Of a stretch of 64,000 nucleotides of DNA, positions 7,752 through 15,932 are shown one piece after another; positions within the stretch are counted from its first letter, which is position 1; every line of letters begins with the position of its first letter. The notes beneath the pieces are model-generated. The model was not told the DNA's origin. It did no database searches and was given only the letters and a program-made list of their open reading frames with translations. The position numbers were made by a program, and so were the translations under genes. Source of the DNA: Flavipsychrobacter sp. (GTDB lineage Bacteria; Bacteroidota; Bacteroidia; Chitinophagales; Chitinophagaceae); assembly GCA_016787265.1 (NCBI GenBank), contig JAEUVF010000013.1, positions 558,001-622,000 on the forward strand, given 5' to 3'.

Positions 7752-10454
7752 CTATGTTAAATTCGCCAAACTGGTTTCCAATACTTCTATCTTGGCTACC
7801 GCGTCGGCTCTTTTTTTCTTCTCCATTTCAACCACTTCGGGTTTCGCATGCTGCACAAAGCGTTCATTGGTCAGTTTCTTATCACAGCTCGCCACAAATC
7901 CCTTCAGGTAATCCAGTTCTTTCTGCAGGTCTTCTTTCTGCAAACCGGTATCCACCGGCTTTTCTGATTCAATGTAAAACTGATCCTTTCCAATTACCAC
8001 AGCCATGGTTTGTGGTACTGCTTCTGTAACATATCCAATAGAAGCTGCATTTACCTGTTTCAATAGGATCGACTGGATCGTATGATACAGTTCAGTCTGG
8101 GTCGTATTCACAAACAACCGGATGCTTTCCTTTGGCTTGAGCTGCGCCTTGTTGCGCTGATCCCGGATACCACTGATCACCTGCTTCAGCAATTCGCCTT
8201 CGGCCAGGAAGCTTTCCTCCGTTTTGGATGTTGCTGCTGTTGGCAAGGCATCTACCGGTGTAAACTGCCGCACACATAGTTCATCTCCCTCTTTCCGATC
8301 CGCCAGCAGATGATAAATTTCTTCCGTAATAAAGGGCATATAGGGATGCAGCAACTGCACCAGCTCTTCATAAAATGCAATAGCCTGTTGCAGGTGCCAT
8401 GCATTCACCGGCTCATCCACTCCAGGTTTGATCCACTCCAGGTACCAGCTACAATAATCATCCCATACCAGGGAATAAATGGTCTTCAAAGCTTCACTCA
8501 AACGGAATTGTTGCATCAACTGATCCACCTCTGCACGCACCTGGTTTAAGCGGCTGCGGAACCAGGCATTGGGCCAGTTCATGCTTACAAATTGCTCACT
8601 TTGTTTATCCGGATGGAAGCTCTCCCGCTCTTTCCACATCGTGATCAGCTTAAGCGCATTCCACATTTTGTTGTTGAAATTCCTTCCCTGCTCCAGCGCC
8701 GCTTCATCAAATAACAAATCGTTTCCGGCAGGAGAGGAGATCATGATTCCAAAGCGAACAGCATCAGCCCCATACTTATCAATCAACTCCAGCAGATCAG
8801 GTGAATTCCCCAGGCTCTTGCTCATCTTACGTCCCTGCTTGTCGCGCACCATACCTGTGAAATATACATCCCGGAAAGGTATCTGCTTTTCGTACTCCAT
8901 GCCCGCCATAACCATGCGCGCTACCCAGAAGAAAATGATATCCTGGCCGGTTACCAACACAGAAGTCGGATAGTAATACCGGATTTCTTTATTCCCGGGT
9001 TCTGTAATTCCATTGAATACTTCAATCGGCCACAACCAGGAGGAGAACCAGGTATCCAGTACGTCTTCGTCCTGCTTCAAATCATCCGCGCTGAAACTTA
9101 CCGAACCATTAGAGGTAACAAATGCTGCATATGCTTCCTCCCTTGTTGGTGCCACCTGGAAACTTCCATCAGGCGCATAGAAAGCCGGTATTTGTTGTCC
9201 CCACCACAACTGGCGACTGATACACCAATCCTTCACATTCTCCAGCCAGTATTTATAGGTAGCTAAAAACTTATCGCCAGGATGTATCCGGATATCACCA
9301 CTTACTACTGCATTTAAAGCAGGTTCAGCTAGTTCCTTCATGCGCACAAACCATTGGGTGGAGATCCGCGGTTCTACTACCACACCTGTACGCTGACTGT
9401 AACCCAGCCTGGTACTGTATTCTTCTTCTTTCACCAACTGCCCGTTCTCACGCAATGCTTCCACCACCAGTTTACGCGCCTTGAAACGATCCACGCCTAT
9501 ATGTATCTGTGCAGCTTCACTTAAAGTGCCATCCGCATTCAGGGTGTCCACTACTTCCAGCTGGTGTTTCAATCCCAGGTTGTAATCGTTGATATCATGT
9601 GCCGGCGTCACTTTCAATGCGCCGGTTCCAAAGGCTGTATCAACATATTCATCAAAGATGATCGGGATCTTCCGGTTGATGAGGGGAACATAAGCAAATG
9701 CACCTTTCAGGTGCGCATAACGTTCATCGTTAGGATTCACACAAATCGCCGTATCTCCCATGATGGTTTCGGGTCTTTGCGTTGCGATAACAATCCCATT
9801 ACCTGCAAAGGTTTCCAAAGGCTGACCATCTGCAGTTTCCAGGCGATAACAAACATGATACAGTTTGCCCTGGATATCCTTGTATTCAACTTCTTCATCA
9901 CTCAGGGCAGTTTTAGCGGATGGATCCCAGTTGATCATACGCGCACCCCGATAAATCAGTCCCTTTTTAAAGAGATCAACAAATACTTCAATAACCGCTT
10001 TATAATAATGATCATCCATGGTGAAGCTCACCCGGTTCCAATCCACACTGCAACCCAGTCGCTCGATCTGGTTATAGATGATGCCACCATATTTTTCTTT
10101 CCATTCAAAGGCATAGCGAAGGAATTCCTCCCGGCTCAGATCTGCCTTTTTGATACCCTTTTCCTTTTCGAGCATCTGTACCACTTTGGCTTCTGTGGCG
10201 ATGGAAGCATGATCGCTACCTGGCACCCAGCAGGCATTGAAACCACTCATCCGGGCTTTGCGTACCAGGATGTCCTGCACGGTTTCATTTAAGGTATGCC
10301 CCATGTGTAATACACCCGTAACATTGGGAGGAGGGATGACCACCGTAAAAGCCGGACGTTCATCCGGTTTGCTGGTGAAATACGCCTTATCCTTCCAGAT
10401 TTGAGTCCATTTGGCCTCCGCTTCCGCGGTCATAAAATTCTTAGTCAATTCCAT
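7752..10454 (-). CDS. valS: Valyl-tRNA synthetase
   Basis: Class I aminoacyl-tRNA synthetase that charges tRNA-Val in the cytoplasm. The start at 10454 (MELTKNFMTA) gives 900 residues, a normal length; the frame stays open 22 codons upstream but that extension is not family-like. PPPNVTGVLHMGH (~residues 41-53) contains the HIGH motif and KMSKSLGN (~541) the KMSKS loop. The editing domain lies between them (TQRPETIMGDTA). The anticodon-binding region and a C-terminal coiled-coil rich in Lys and Glu follow, as in other ValRS. The two tRNA-Val genes at 14.0 kb supply its substrate. Confidence 0.97.
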   Translation of the reverse strand: MELTKNFMTAEAEAKWTQIWKDKAYFTSKPDERPAFTVVIPPPNVTGVLHMGHTLNETVQDILVRKARMSGFNACWVPGSDHASIATEAKVVQMLEKEKGIKKADLSREEFLRYAFEWKEKYGGIIYNQIERLGCSVDWNRVSFTMDDHYYKAVIEVFVDLFKKGLIYRGARMINWDPSAKTALSDEEVEYKDIQGKLYHVCYRLETADGQPLETFAGNGIVIATQRPETIMGDTAICVNPNDERYAHLKGAFAYVPLINRKIPIIFDEYVDTAFGTGALKVTPAHDINDYNLGLKHQLEVVDTLNADGTLSEAAQIHIGVDRFKARKLVVEALRENGQLVKEEEYSTRLGYSQRTGVVVEPRISTQWFVRMKELAEPALNAVVSGDIRIHPGDKFLATYKYWLENVKDWCISRQLWWGQQIPAFYAPDGSFQVAPTREEAYAAFVTSNGSVSFSADDLKQDEDVLDTWFSSWLWPIEVFNGITEPGNKEIRYYYPTSVLVTGQDIIFFWVARMVMAGMEYEKQIPFRDVYFTGMVRDKQGRKMSKSLGNSPDLLELIDKYGADAVRFGIMISSPAGNDLLFDEAALEQGRNFNNKMWNALKLITMWKERESFHPDKQSEQFVSMNWPNAWFRSRLNQVRAEVDQLMQQFRLSEALKTIYSLVWDDYCSWYLEWIKPGVDEPVNAWHLQQAIAFYEELVQLLHPYMPFITEEIYHLLADRKEGDELCVRQFTPVDALPTAATSKTEESFLAEGELLKQVISGIRDQRNKAQLKPKESIRLFVNTTQTELYHTIQSILLKQVNAASIGYVTEAVPQTMAVVIGKDQFYIESEKPVDTGLQKEDLQKELDYLKGFVASCDKKLTNERFVQHAKPEVVEMEKKKRADAVAKIEVLETSLANLT

Positions 10455-10482
10455 ATGCTTGCCTTGCTTTCGTGCAGGGCCG

Positions 10483-10490
10483 CAAAAATA
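10483..10490 (-). promoter_or_regulatory. -7 element upstream of valS
   Basis: On the minus strand TATTTTTG matches the Bacteroidota -7 consensus TAnnTTTG and lies 28 bases ahead of the chosen valS start at 10454. No TTTG is found at the expected -33 distance, so this is a partial match. Confidence 0.4.
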
Positions 10491-10550
10491 AGAAAAGCTA
10501 CCCGTGCTACCTAAGCCCACCTGCAGCCTGCTAAATTATTTAGTATTTTA

Positions 10551-10582
10551 TTTGTTTATGTTTGGTGTCCATACTAAATTTG
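10551..10582 (+). promoter_or_regulatory. Bacteroidota-type promoter of the exonuclease/GIY-YIG gene
   Basis: TTTG at 10551-10554, a 20-base spacer and TAAATTTG at 10575-10582 match both consensus elements. A transcript would start near 10590 and carry the TTTCAC-rich repeat as its untranslated leader before the ATG at 10632. Confidence 0.6.
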
Positions 10583-10590
10583 AGTGTTCG

Positions 10591-10628
10591 TTTCACTTTT
10601 TCACCTTTCACTTTTCACCTTTCACTTC
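10591..10628 (+). repeat. TTTCAC-type degenerate tandem repeat in a 5' leader
   Basis: The tract consists of about six imperfect copies of TTTCAC(C/T), including two copies of TTCACCTTTCACTT. It fills the space between the promoter and the ATG at 10632. On the minus strand it reads GTGAAA repeated, loosely similar to the GTGAGAAGTGAG repeats at 23409 and 52102. Confidence 0.65.
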
Positions 10629-10631
10629 CTC

Positions 10632-11942
10632 ATGTATGCCATCGTCGACATAGAAACCACCGGCGGCTTTGCTTCCAGCAATGCCATCACTGAAATTGCC
10701 ATCATCCTGCACAATGGCAGGGAGGAGGAGGGAAGGTATAGTACGCTTATTAATCCCGGCCGACCAATACCCCGTGCCATTACAGCACTTACCGGTATAT
10801 CAGATGAGATGGTCGTTGATGCTCCTTCGTTTGAGAGCATAGCTCCACATATTCACAACCTGCTGCAAAACCGGATTTTCGTAGCACATCATGTGAATTT
10901 TGATTATTCTTTTGTGCAAAGTCACCTGGCTGAAGCCGGCTTCCCGCTACGATCAAAAAAACTCTGTACCGTCCGGTTGGCCAGGCAGGTGTTTCCCGGT
11001 CTCGCCAGTTATAGTTTGGGTAATCTCTGCAGGTCTTTATCCATCCCGATTGAAAACCGGCATAGGGCAGAAGGAGATGCCGCTGCTACCAGCATTCTCT
11101 TTGCACGCATGGTTGAATCCGATGAGGGAAAGATCCTAACGGCCATGACTAAGGGAAAAAATGCGGAACAGTTTTTACCTCCCAATTTACCGGTGGAAGA
11201 ACTGGATCAATTACCTCAGGGACCCGGCGTGTATTATTTTGAATCCGCCAAAAAGCAGGTGCTCTATGTAGGTAAGGCCGTCAACCTGAACAAAAGAGTG
11301 CGTACGCATTTTTCCAACAATGATAAAGGCAAACGAAAGCAGGAGTTGATGCGCCAGGTGCATCATATCCGGTACACAGCATGCGCCAGTGAGCTCATGG
11401 CACTGATCCTGGAAAGCCAGGAAATCCGGCAACTCTGGCCACCTTTCAACAGGAGCCAGAAAAAATATCACCATCGATACGGACTCTACTGTTATGAAAA
11501 CAGGAATGGGCTCATGCAACTGGTAATTGAAAAAAAGCGGACCAATTTACCCGCTCTGCACACCTTCAACTGGTTGCAGGAAGGGCACCAGTTTATTCGC
11601 CGTGTAAAAGAAAAAGTGGAACAGGAAGGCAACCAGGAATTAGAGGAGCCCGTGCTATACAATCAATACCTGACGCGTGCCATAGAAGAATACCAGCAAC
11701 AATTCCCCACTGTTGCCCTGGTTGAAAAAGATCATTATTTCACCAAACGCTATGCGGTATACCTGCTGGAAAAAGGAAAGTTTTGGGGAATGGGCTACCT
11801 GGAAGATCCTTATGCAATTGGAAACCGGTTGGAATCCTTTAAGGAAAAAATCTCCCCCTCTCCTGATAATGACTTTATCAGGGGGCTACTCTATCAGTCG
11901 CTCTCTTCCGGATCGCGAATCAGTATTCCGTTGGAAGAGTGA
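10632..11942 (+). CDS. DnaQ-like 3'-5' exonuclease fused to a UvrC-type GIY-YIG domain
   Basis: The start at 10632 (MYAIVDIETTGG) puts the first exonuclease motif, DIETTG, at the N-terminus; an open frame of 16 more codons upstream only translates the TTTCAC repeat. The 436-residue protein has an epsilon/RNase T-like exonuclease domain (residues ~1-165; HNxxFD-like HHVNFDYSF, and HRAEGDA as Exo III). It continues with a GIY-YIG nuclease domain (GPGVYYF ... LYVGKAVNLNKRV, ~residues 196-225) like the N-half of UvrC. A C-terminal region of unclear fold follows. This exonuclease-GIY-YIG layout is known in several phyla and is linked by inference to DNA repair. The full UvrC C-terminal endonuclease is missing. 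Confidence 0.88.
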   Translation: MYAIVDIETTGGFASSNAITEIAIILHNGREEEGRYSTLINPGRPIPRAITALTGISDEMVVDAPSFESIAPHIHNLLQNRIFVAHHVNFDYSFVQSHLAEAGFPLRSKKLCTVRLARQVFPGLASYSLGNLCRSLSIPIENRHRAEGDAAATSILFARMVESDEGKILTAMTKGKNAEQFLPPNLPVEELDQLPQGPGVYYFESAKKQVLYVGKAVNLNKRVRTHFSNNDKGKRKQELMRQVHHIRYTACASELMALILESQEIRQLWPPFNRSQKKYHHRYGLYCYENRNGLMQLVIEKKRTNLPALHTFNWLQEGHQFIRRVKEKVEQEGNQELEEPVLYNQYLTRAIEEYQQQFPTVALVEKDHYFTKRYAVYLLEKGKFWGMGYLEDPYAIGNRLESFKEKISPSPDNDFIRGLLYQSLSSGSRISIPLEE

Positions 11943-11945
11943 TTT

Positions 11946-12056
11946 TTAGCTGCTCCAAACCACAAAGGTAACCACCGCTATGGCTGCGTAGAGAGCAAGA
12001 ACGATTACCACCAGTTTAGCAGTGCTTGCCTGTGACAAATCGAACAATCGTTTCAT
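11946..12056 (-). CDS. Small single-span membrane protein, 36 residues
   Basis: A complete short frame begins with ATG at 12056 and ends with TAA at 11946. It encodes a basic N-terminus (MKRLFDLSQASTAK), a hydrophobic stretch of ~19 residues rich in Val, Ala and Leu, and a short tail ending WSS. This is the layout of a single-pass membrane peptide with the N-terminus in the cytoplasm (positive-inside). It fits exactly between the stop of the GIY-YIG gene and the next leader, which favours a real gene. No family is recognised. Function is unknown; conservation in related genomes is the missing evidence. Confidence 0.55.
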   Translation of the reverse strand: MKRLFDLSQASTAKLVVIVLALYAAIAVVTFVVWSS

Positions 12057-12239
12057 AATTAACCGTTTAGTCCTTCAAAAAATGTTAGATGTGGATTCAG
12101 GTTTCAACGGGCCGGGGTAAGCATCGCTTAAATAATTGCGACAACTAAATATAATAAATTAAACAGATTTATCCAATTTTTGTATAACCCGGGTCAACCG
12201 GAATTTTTTTAGCTTATTTTCATTTAAACAACAGACTTT

Positions 12240-12971
12240 ATGAGAAGAGAGCTCAGCTCCTGGTACAGTCCGGCACTTCAGAAGGAAATGCCCATCGCCA
12301 GTTATGGTCACTATGGTTTTGCCCTGTTACTTATTCCCACCGCCGCAGCTGATTACCTGGAGTATGAACGTTTTCAACTCATTGATGCCATTGCTCCTTT
12401 TATAGAATCCGGTAAGATCAAAGTCTTTTCCATTGATTCCATCAACCGTGAAAGCTGGATGAACGATCAGATGGATCCCCGGCACAAATCCATTCGCCAC
12501 CAGCAATGGAATGATTATGTTTACAATGAAGTGATTCCCTTCATCCGGATGAACACTTCTTTTGACACTCCAATTATCGTCTCCGGTGCCTCCTTTGGCG
12601 CCCTGCACAGTGCTAACCTCTTCTTCAAAAGGCCAGATCTGATCAATGGTTTTATTGCAATGAGCGGAGTTTACGACCTGACAGAATATACCAAGGGCTA
12701 TTTTGATGAGGATGTATATTATAACAGTCCGGCTCATTATATGCCCAATCTCTCCGATCATGCCGTCCTGGAACAAATCCGCAACAGTCATCATATCCAT
12801 CTGCTCTCCGGCAGTGGAGCCCATGAAGCACCGGATGCAGCACGTACAATGGCTTCCATCCTTTATAACAAAGGTATCTGGTATGAACTGGATATCTGGG
12901 GATCAGATATGACCCACGACTGGCCAACCTGGCGGAAAATGTTGCCTCATTACCTGGGCACGAGGTTTTAA
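12240..12971 (+). CDS. Alpha/beta-hydrolase, esterase-D-like
   Basis: The 243-residue protein shows an alpha/beta-hydrolase fold of the esterase type. The nucleophile elbow is SGASFGALHS (GxSxG, residues ~117-126). The catalytic Asp/His are probably in the segments after SGSGAHEAP and at MTHDWPTWR (His ~230). The YVYNEVIPFIR segment before the elbow is usual in this family. No signal peptide is present, so it probably acts in the cytoplasm. The substrate could be an acyl or formyl ester, which cannot be told from sequence. It converges with aat with one base between the stops. Confidence 0.85.
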   Translation: MRRELSSWYSPALQKEMPIASYGHYGFALLLIPTAAADYLEYERFQLIDAIAPFIESGKIKVFSIDSINRESWMNDQMDPRHKSIRHQQWNDYVYNEVIPFIRMNTSFDTPIIVSGASFGALHSANLFFKRPDLINGFIAMSGVYDLTEYTKGYFDEDVYYNSPAHYMPNLSDHAVLEQIRNSHHIHLLSGSGAHEAPDAARTMASILYNKGIWYELDIWGSDMTHDWPTWRKMLPHYLGTRF

Positions 12972-12972
12972 T

Positions 12973-13623
12973 TCAGCAGGAGAGTCCCCGGTTCAGCAAT
13001 TGAATAAATTCAGCCCTTGAGATCATTCTTGCACCCAAAGACTCCAGGTGTTCCGTATAAACCTGGCAATCGATTAGCTCAACGCCTTCGGCTGCCAATT
13101 GCTGCACCAGTTTGATAAAGGCAAATTTGCTGGCATTCGTTCGTACAGAAAACATGCTTTCGCCAAAGAAAAAGGGTCCAAGCCTGACCCCATACAAGCC
13201 ACCCACCAGCACTCCGTTTTCCCAGGCTTCTGCACTTATGGCAAACCCCAGCTCGTGCAGACGGGTATAGGCTTCAATTAATTCAGGCTGGATCCAGGTA
13301 CCCGGCTGGTCCTTCCGCTGCACTTTCCCACAGGATTCAATAACCTTACGGAAAGCTGTATTAAACCGATATTCATATTTGGGCTGATTCAGGTAGGGCC
13401 GCATGCTTTTATGTATCCGCAATTCAGCCGGGAATATTACAAAGCGCGGATCCGGACTCCACCACAGAATCGGACCTTCATCGTACCAGGGAAAGATGCC
13501 GGAGCGATAGGCGAGCAGCAAGCGTTCTATGGATAAATCACCCCCAACTGCCAGCAGACCATCTTCATTTGCCAACTCAACGGGCGGAAATAGCAGTGCT
13601 TCTTCCAGCAGGAAAACAGGCAT
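12973..13623 (-). CDS. aat: Leucyl/phenylalanyl-tRNA-protein transferase
   Basis: Aat transfers Leu or Phe from its tRNA to proteins starting with Lys or Arg, which marks them for ClpS-ClpAP degradation. The 216-residue length and motifs are typical: [20 protein letters not shown] near the start, [22 protein letters not shown], and [19 protein letters not shown] in the middle. It starts one base after the clpS stop, so the two genes of the same pathway are in one transcript. The whole N-degron input side (modification plus adaptor) is thus encoded together. Confidence 0.95.
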   Translation of the reverse strand: MPVFLLEEALLFPPVELANEDGLLAVGGDLSIERLLLAYRSGIFPWYDEGPILWWSPDPRFVIFPAELRIHKSMRPYLNQPKYEYRFNTAFRKVIESCGKVQRKDQPGTWIQPELIEAYTRLHELGFAISAEAWENGVLVGGLYGVRLGPFFFGESMFSVRTNASKFAFIKLVQQLAAEGVELIDCQVYTEHLESLGARMISRAEFIQLLNRGLSC

Positions 13624-13624
13624 A

Positions 13625-13924
13625 TCAGGCAGTGATTTCTACCGTAGCGCCAATGCCTCTTTCAGTGATGGCATCACACATGGTTTTCAATTCTTCGTAT
13701 TCCCCGTTTTTTACCCCGTACTTGCCTTTGGTATGTATGAAGAGTGCGCACTGTTCGGCCTGCTCTGGTGTATGTCCGCATACCGAAATCAGGGTTTCAA
13801 TCACCCAGTCAAAGGTATTTACTTCATCGTTCCACACAATCAGCTGGTAGGGCGTTCCGGTATCCGTTAAAACATCCACCTCCACCTGAAATTCATGCTC
13901 CTGACCTTCTTTGTAATTGAACAT
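13625..13924 (-). CDS. clpS: ATP-dependent Clp protease adaptor
   Basis: ClpS binds destabilising N-terminal residues and hands substrates to ClpA or ClpC. The start at 13924 ([12 protein letters not shown]) gives 99 residues; an open frame of 23 more codons upstream runs into the terminator and tRNA and is not used. Key ClpS segments are [18 protein letters not shown], containing the Asn-Asp substrate pocket, and HTKGKYGV with the conserved His. It is directly followed by aat. There is little room for its own promoter after the terminator at 13946, so it may depend on read-through from the tRNA promoter. Confidence 0.93.
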   Translation of the reverse strand: MFNYKEGQEHEFQVEVDVLTDTGTPYQLIVWNDEVNTFDWVIETLISVCGHTPEQAEQCALFIHTKGKYGVKNGEYEELKTMCDAITERGIGATVEITA

Positions 13925-13945
13925 AAATCGATTCTTTACTGTAAA

Positions 13946-13976
13946 AATAAAAAAGCCCCGCAAAAATGCGAGGCTT
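13946..13976 (-). terminator. Rho-independent terminator after the tRNA-Val pair
   Basis: On the minus strand arms AAGCCTCGCA and TGCGGGGCTT pair around a TTTT loop, with one G-U pair, and are followed by a run of about twelve mostly T residues. It lies 7 bases past the second tRNA gene and 22 bases before the clpS start. Confidence 0.8.
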
Positions 13977-13982
13977 CTTTTG

Positions 13983-14057
13983 TGGGAGCACACGGATTCG
14001 AACCGCGGACCCTCTGCTTGTAAGGCAGATGCTCTGAACCAGCTGAGCTATGCTCCC
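13983..14057 (-). tRNA. tRNA-Val(UAC), second of a tandem pair
   Basis: The 75-nt gene folds as a full cloverleaf: acceptor GGGAGCA/TGCTCCC, D stem GCTC/GAGC, anticodon stem TCTGC/GCAGA with loop CTTACAA (anticodon TAC), five-base variable loop and T stem CGCGG/CCGTG with TTCGAAT. CCA is not encoded. It lies 10 bases downstream of the first copy and differs from it only in base pair 3:70 of the acceptor stem. Confidence 0.97.
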
Positions 14058-14067
14058 GAAAGGGAAG

Positions 14068-14142
14068 TGGAAGCACACGGATTCGAACCGCGGACCCTCT
14101 GCTTGTAAGGCAGATGCTCTGAACCAGCTGAGCTATGCTTCC
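14068..14142 (-). tRNA. tRNA-Val(UAC), first of a tandem pair
   Basis: 75-nt cloverleaf with acceptor GGAAGCA/TGCTTCC, anticodon loop CTTACAA (anticodon TAC) and TTCGAAT T-loop. CCA is not encoded. The body is identical to the copy at 13983. The single changed acceptor pair (A-T here, G-C there) keeps base pairing. Confidence 0.97.
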
Positions 14143-14177
14143 TTCTGAAAAGATCAACCCGTCGTTAAACGGGATTG

Positions 14178-14208
14178 CAAAGATAAGGGCTGAATGATTT
14201 CAGCAAAA
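14178..14208 (-). promoter_or_regulatory. Promoter of the tRNA-Val pair
   Basis: On the minus strand TTTTG (14204-14208) is followed after 18 bases by TATCTTTG (14178-14185), an exact TAnnTTTG. The start would be ~30 bases before the first tRNA, leaving a short 5' precursor. Confidence 0.65.
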
Positions 14209-14231
14209 TTTTTTTCAGAGTTTTTATAAAA

Positions 14232-15506
14232 TCAAAGTGACCATTCCACCAATTGATTCACCCATTCCTCCCGATACGGTGTTGATATACGAATATAATT
14301 ATCTGTATACCCTTCCATCATCCCGTTTTTTGCATGCCCCTCAAACAACACTTTTCTTTTTTGTCCGCTATACTGCTGCTGAAAATATTGTTGCTTCATA
14401 TAACTCAGGTTACGCAATGTTTTATTGCGCTCATTTCTTACCTGAACCGGCACCACCGGTTGAATGTCCAATGCAACGGTATTCGGCCTTTCTGAATAAG
14501 TAAATACATGCAGGTAACTTACTTCCAGGTCATGTAAAAAATCAAATGTTTCCTGGAATTCCTTTTCAGTTTCACCTGGAAATCCTACAATAACATCCAC
14601 CCCAATAGATGCCTGTGGCATCAATGTTTTGATCCGCTGTACGCGGTCTGCATACAATTCCCGCTTGTAACGCCTACGCATAAGCGCTAACAGTGTATTG
14701 CTGCCGCTTTGCAGTGGGATATGGAAATGTGGCATAAACTTTTTACTGCCTGCCACAAATTCAATGATCTCATTGGTCAGCAGGTTCGGTTCAATGGAGG
14801 AGATTCGATACCGCTCGATTCCTTCCACCGCATCCAGTACCCGCACCAGTTCATAAAAGCTTTCTTCGTGTTTTTTATTGCCATCCGGTCCCTTTCCAAA
14901 ATCACCCAGATTAACGCCTGTTAACACGATTTCTTTCACTCCTTCGGATGCTATCTTTTTTGCATTTTCCAATACATTCTGAATCGAATCACTCCGGCTC
15001 TTTCCTCTTGCCATGGGTATGGTGCAGAAGGAACAACTGTAATCACATCCATCCTGGACTTTCAGAAAAGTACGCGTGCGATCATTAACCGACCAGGATG
15101 CATTGAATCCGCTTACTTCCTCTATATCACAACTGCAGATTTTAGCCTGGTCCGATTTGGTGAGCGCTTCCAGGTGTTGCGCAATATTGAATTTCTCCGC
15201 AGCTCCCAATACCAGGTCCACCCCGGGTATCTGTGCAATCTCTTTTGGTTTGAGCTGCGCATAACATCCTGTGATCACAACCATGCTCTCCGGTGCCCTG
15301 CGCTGAATGCGGCGCACCAGCTGCCGGCATTCCTTATCCGCATTATCCGTCACAGAACAGGTATTGATTACATACACATCGGCAGGCTCCTCAAAATTCT
15401 TTTTGACAAAACCTTCCTTCTCCATCAACCGGCTGATCGCCGAGGTCTCTGAATAATTTAGTTTACACCCGAGTGTATGAAATGCCACTGATCTTTTTTC
15501 GGCCAT
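14232..15506 (-). CDS. mtaB: tRNA t6A37 methylthiotransferase MtaB
   Basis: Radical-SAM enzyme that adds a methylthio group to t6A37 in tRNAs reading ANN codons. The start at 15506 (MAEKRSVAFHTLGCKLN) gives 424 residues. FHTLGCKLNYSET near the N-terminus is the MtaB form of the first UPF0004 cluster-binding segment (MiaB has YGCQMN). CDYSCSFCTIPMARG (~residue 152) has the CxxxCxxC of the radical-SAM cluster. A TRAM-like RNA-binding region closes the protein. The frame is open 57 codons further upstream but that part overlaps the DUF4258 gene on the other strand. Confidence 0.93.
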   Translation of the reverse strand: MAEKRSVAFHTLGCKLNYSETSAISRLMEKEGFVKKNFEEPADVYVINTCSVTDNADKECRQLVRRIQRRAPESMVVITGCYAQLKPKEIAQIPGVDLVLGAAEKFNIAQHLEALTKSDQAKICSCDIEEVSGFNASWSVNDRTRTFLKVQDGCDYSCSFCTIPMARGKSRSDSIQNVLENAKKIASEGVKEIVLTGVNLGDFGKGPDGNKKHEESFYELVRVLDAVEGIERYRISSIEPNLLTNEIIEFVAGSKKFMPHFHIPLQSGSNTLLALMRRRYKRELYADRVQRIKTLMPQASIGVDVIVGFPGETEKEFQETFDFLHDLEVSYLHVFTYSERPNTVALDIQPVVPVQVRNERNKTLRNLSYMKQQYFQQQYSGQKRKVLFEGHAKNGMMEGYTDNYIRISTPYREEWVNQLVEWSL

Positions 15507-15513
15507 AGGGCCG

Positions 15514-15531
15514 CAAAGATACGTAGATTTG
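15514..15531. promoter_or_regulatory. Back-to-back divergent -7 elements (mtaB and DUF4258 gene)
   Basis: TATCTTTG on the minus strand (15514-15521) and TAGATTTG on the plus strand (15524-15531) are both exact TAnnTTTG matches separated by 2 bases. The start codons lie 7 and 5 bases beyond them, so both transcripts would have almost no leader. No clear -33 TTTG is seen for either. Confidence 0.45.
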
Positions 15532-15536
15532 GCCCC

Positions 15537-15920
15537 ATGCGGAAAGCCCCGATCCTTTATTTCCTCCTTGTTTTGCTGCTGCTGGCCGGCTGGTTCCTCA
15601 CCCGGACAAACAACGCACAACCTGCTGAAAATAACCGCTTTGCGGATAAGGTTTCCAACCTGATATATACCAAACATGGCCGATGCCGGATGGATTGCCG
15701 CCAGATCACAGAGGCTGAAGTGAAGGAAATTATCCTACAGGGCAGGATCAACCAACAAAAATCTGACCCGGCTGATAAACCCTGTCCCACTTATGCCATT
15801 GAAGGTTATTCCAGCCAGGATAATCAGCATATTCGTGTAGTGGTGGCCGATTGTCAGTCTGCGCTCAAACTGGTTACCTGCATCGACCTGGATAAAGATC
15901 ACCGCTGTTCCTGTTATTAA
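15537..15920 (+). CDS. DUF4258-domain secreted or membrane-anchored protein
   Basis: The 127-residue protein has an N-terminal hydrophobic segment (ILYFLLVLLLLAGWFL) that is a signal peptide or anchor. After it comes a DUF4258-like domain beginning YTKHGRCRMDCRQITEAEV, where DUF4258 has H-x-x-x-R-M-x-x-R-x-I-T. The C-terminal part is Cys-containing and ends DKDHRCSCY, so disulfides or metal binding in the periplasm are possible. Function of the domain is unknown. The plsC gene follows after 12 bases in the same direction. Confidence 0.75.
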   Translation: MRKAPILYFLLVLLLLAGWFLTRTNNAQPAENNRFADKVSNLIYTKHGRCRMDCRQITEAEVKEIILQGRINQQKSDPADKPCPTYAIEGYSSQDNQHIRVVVADCQSALKLVTCIDLDKDHRCSCY

Positions 15921-15932
15921 TGCCTGAACCCC

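Noticed and set aside
9564..10292. 242-codon plus-strand frame inside valS
   Set aside because: Antisense to conserved ValRS motifs.
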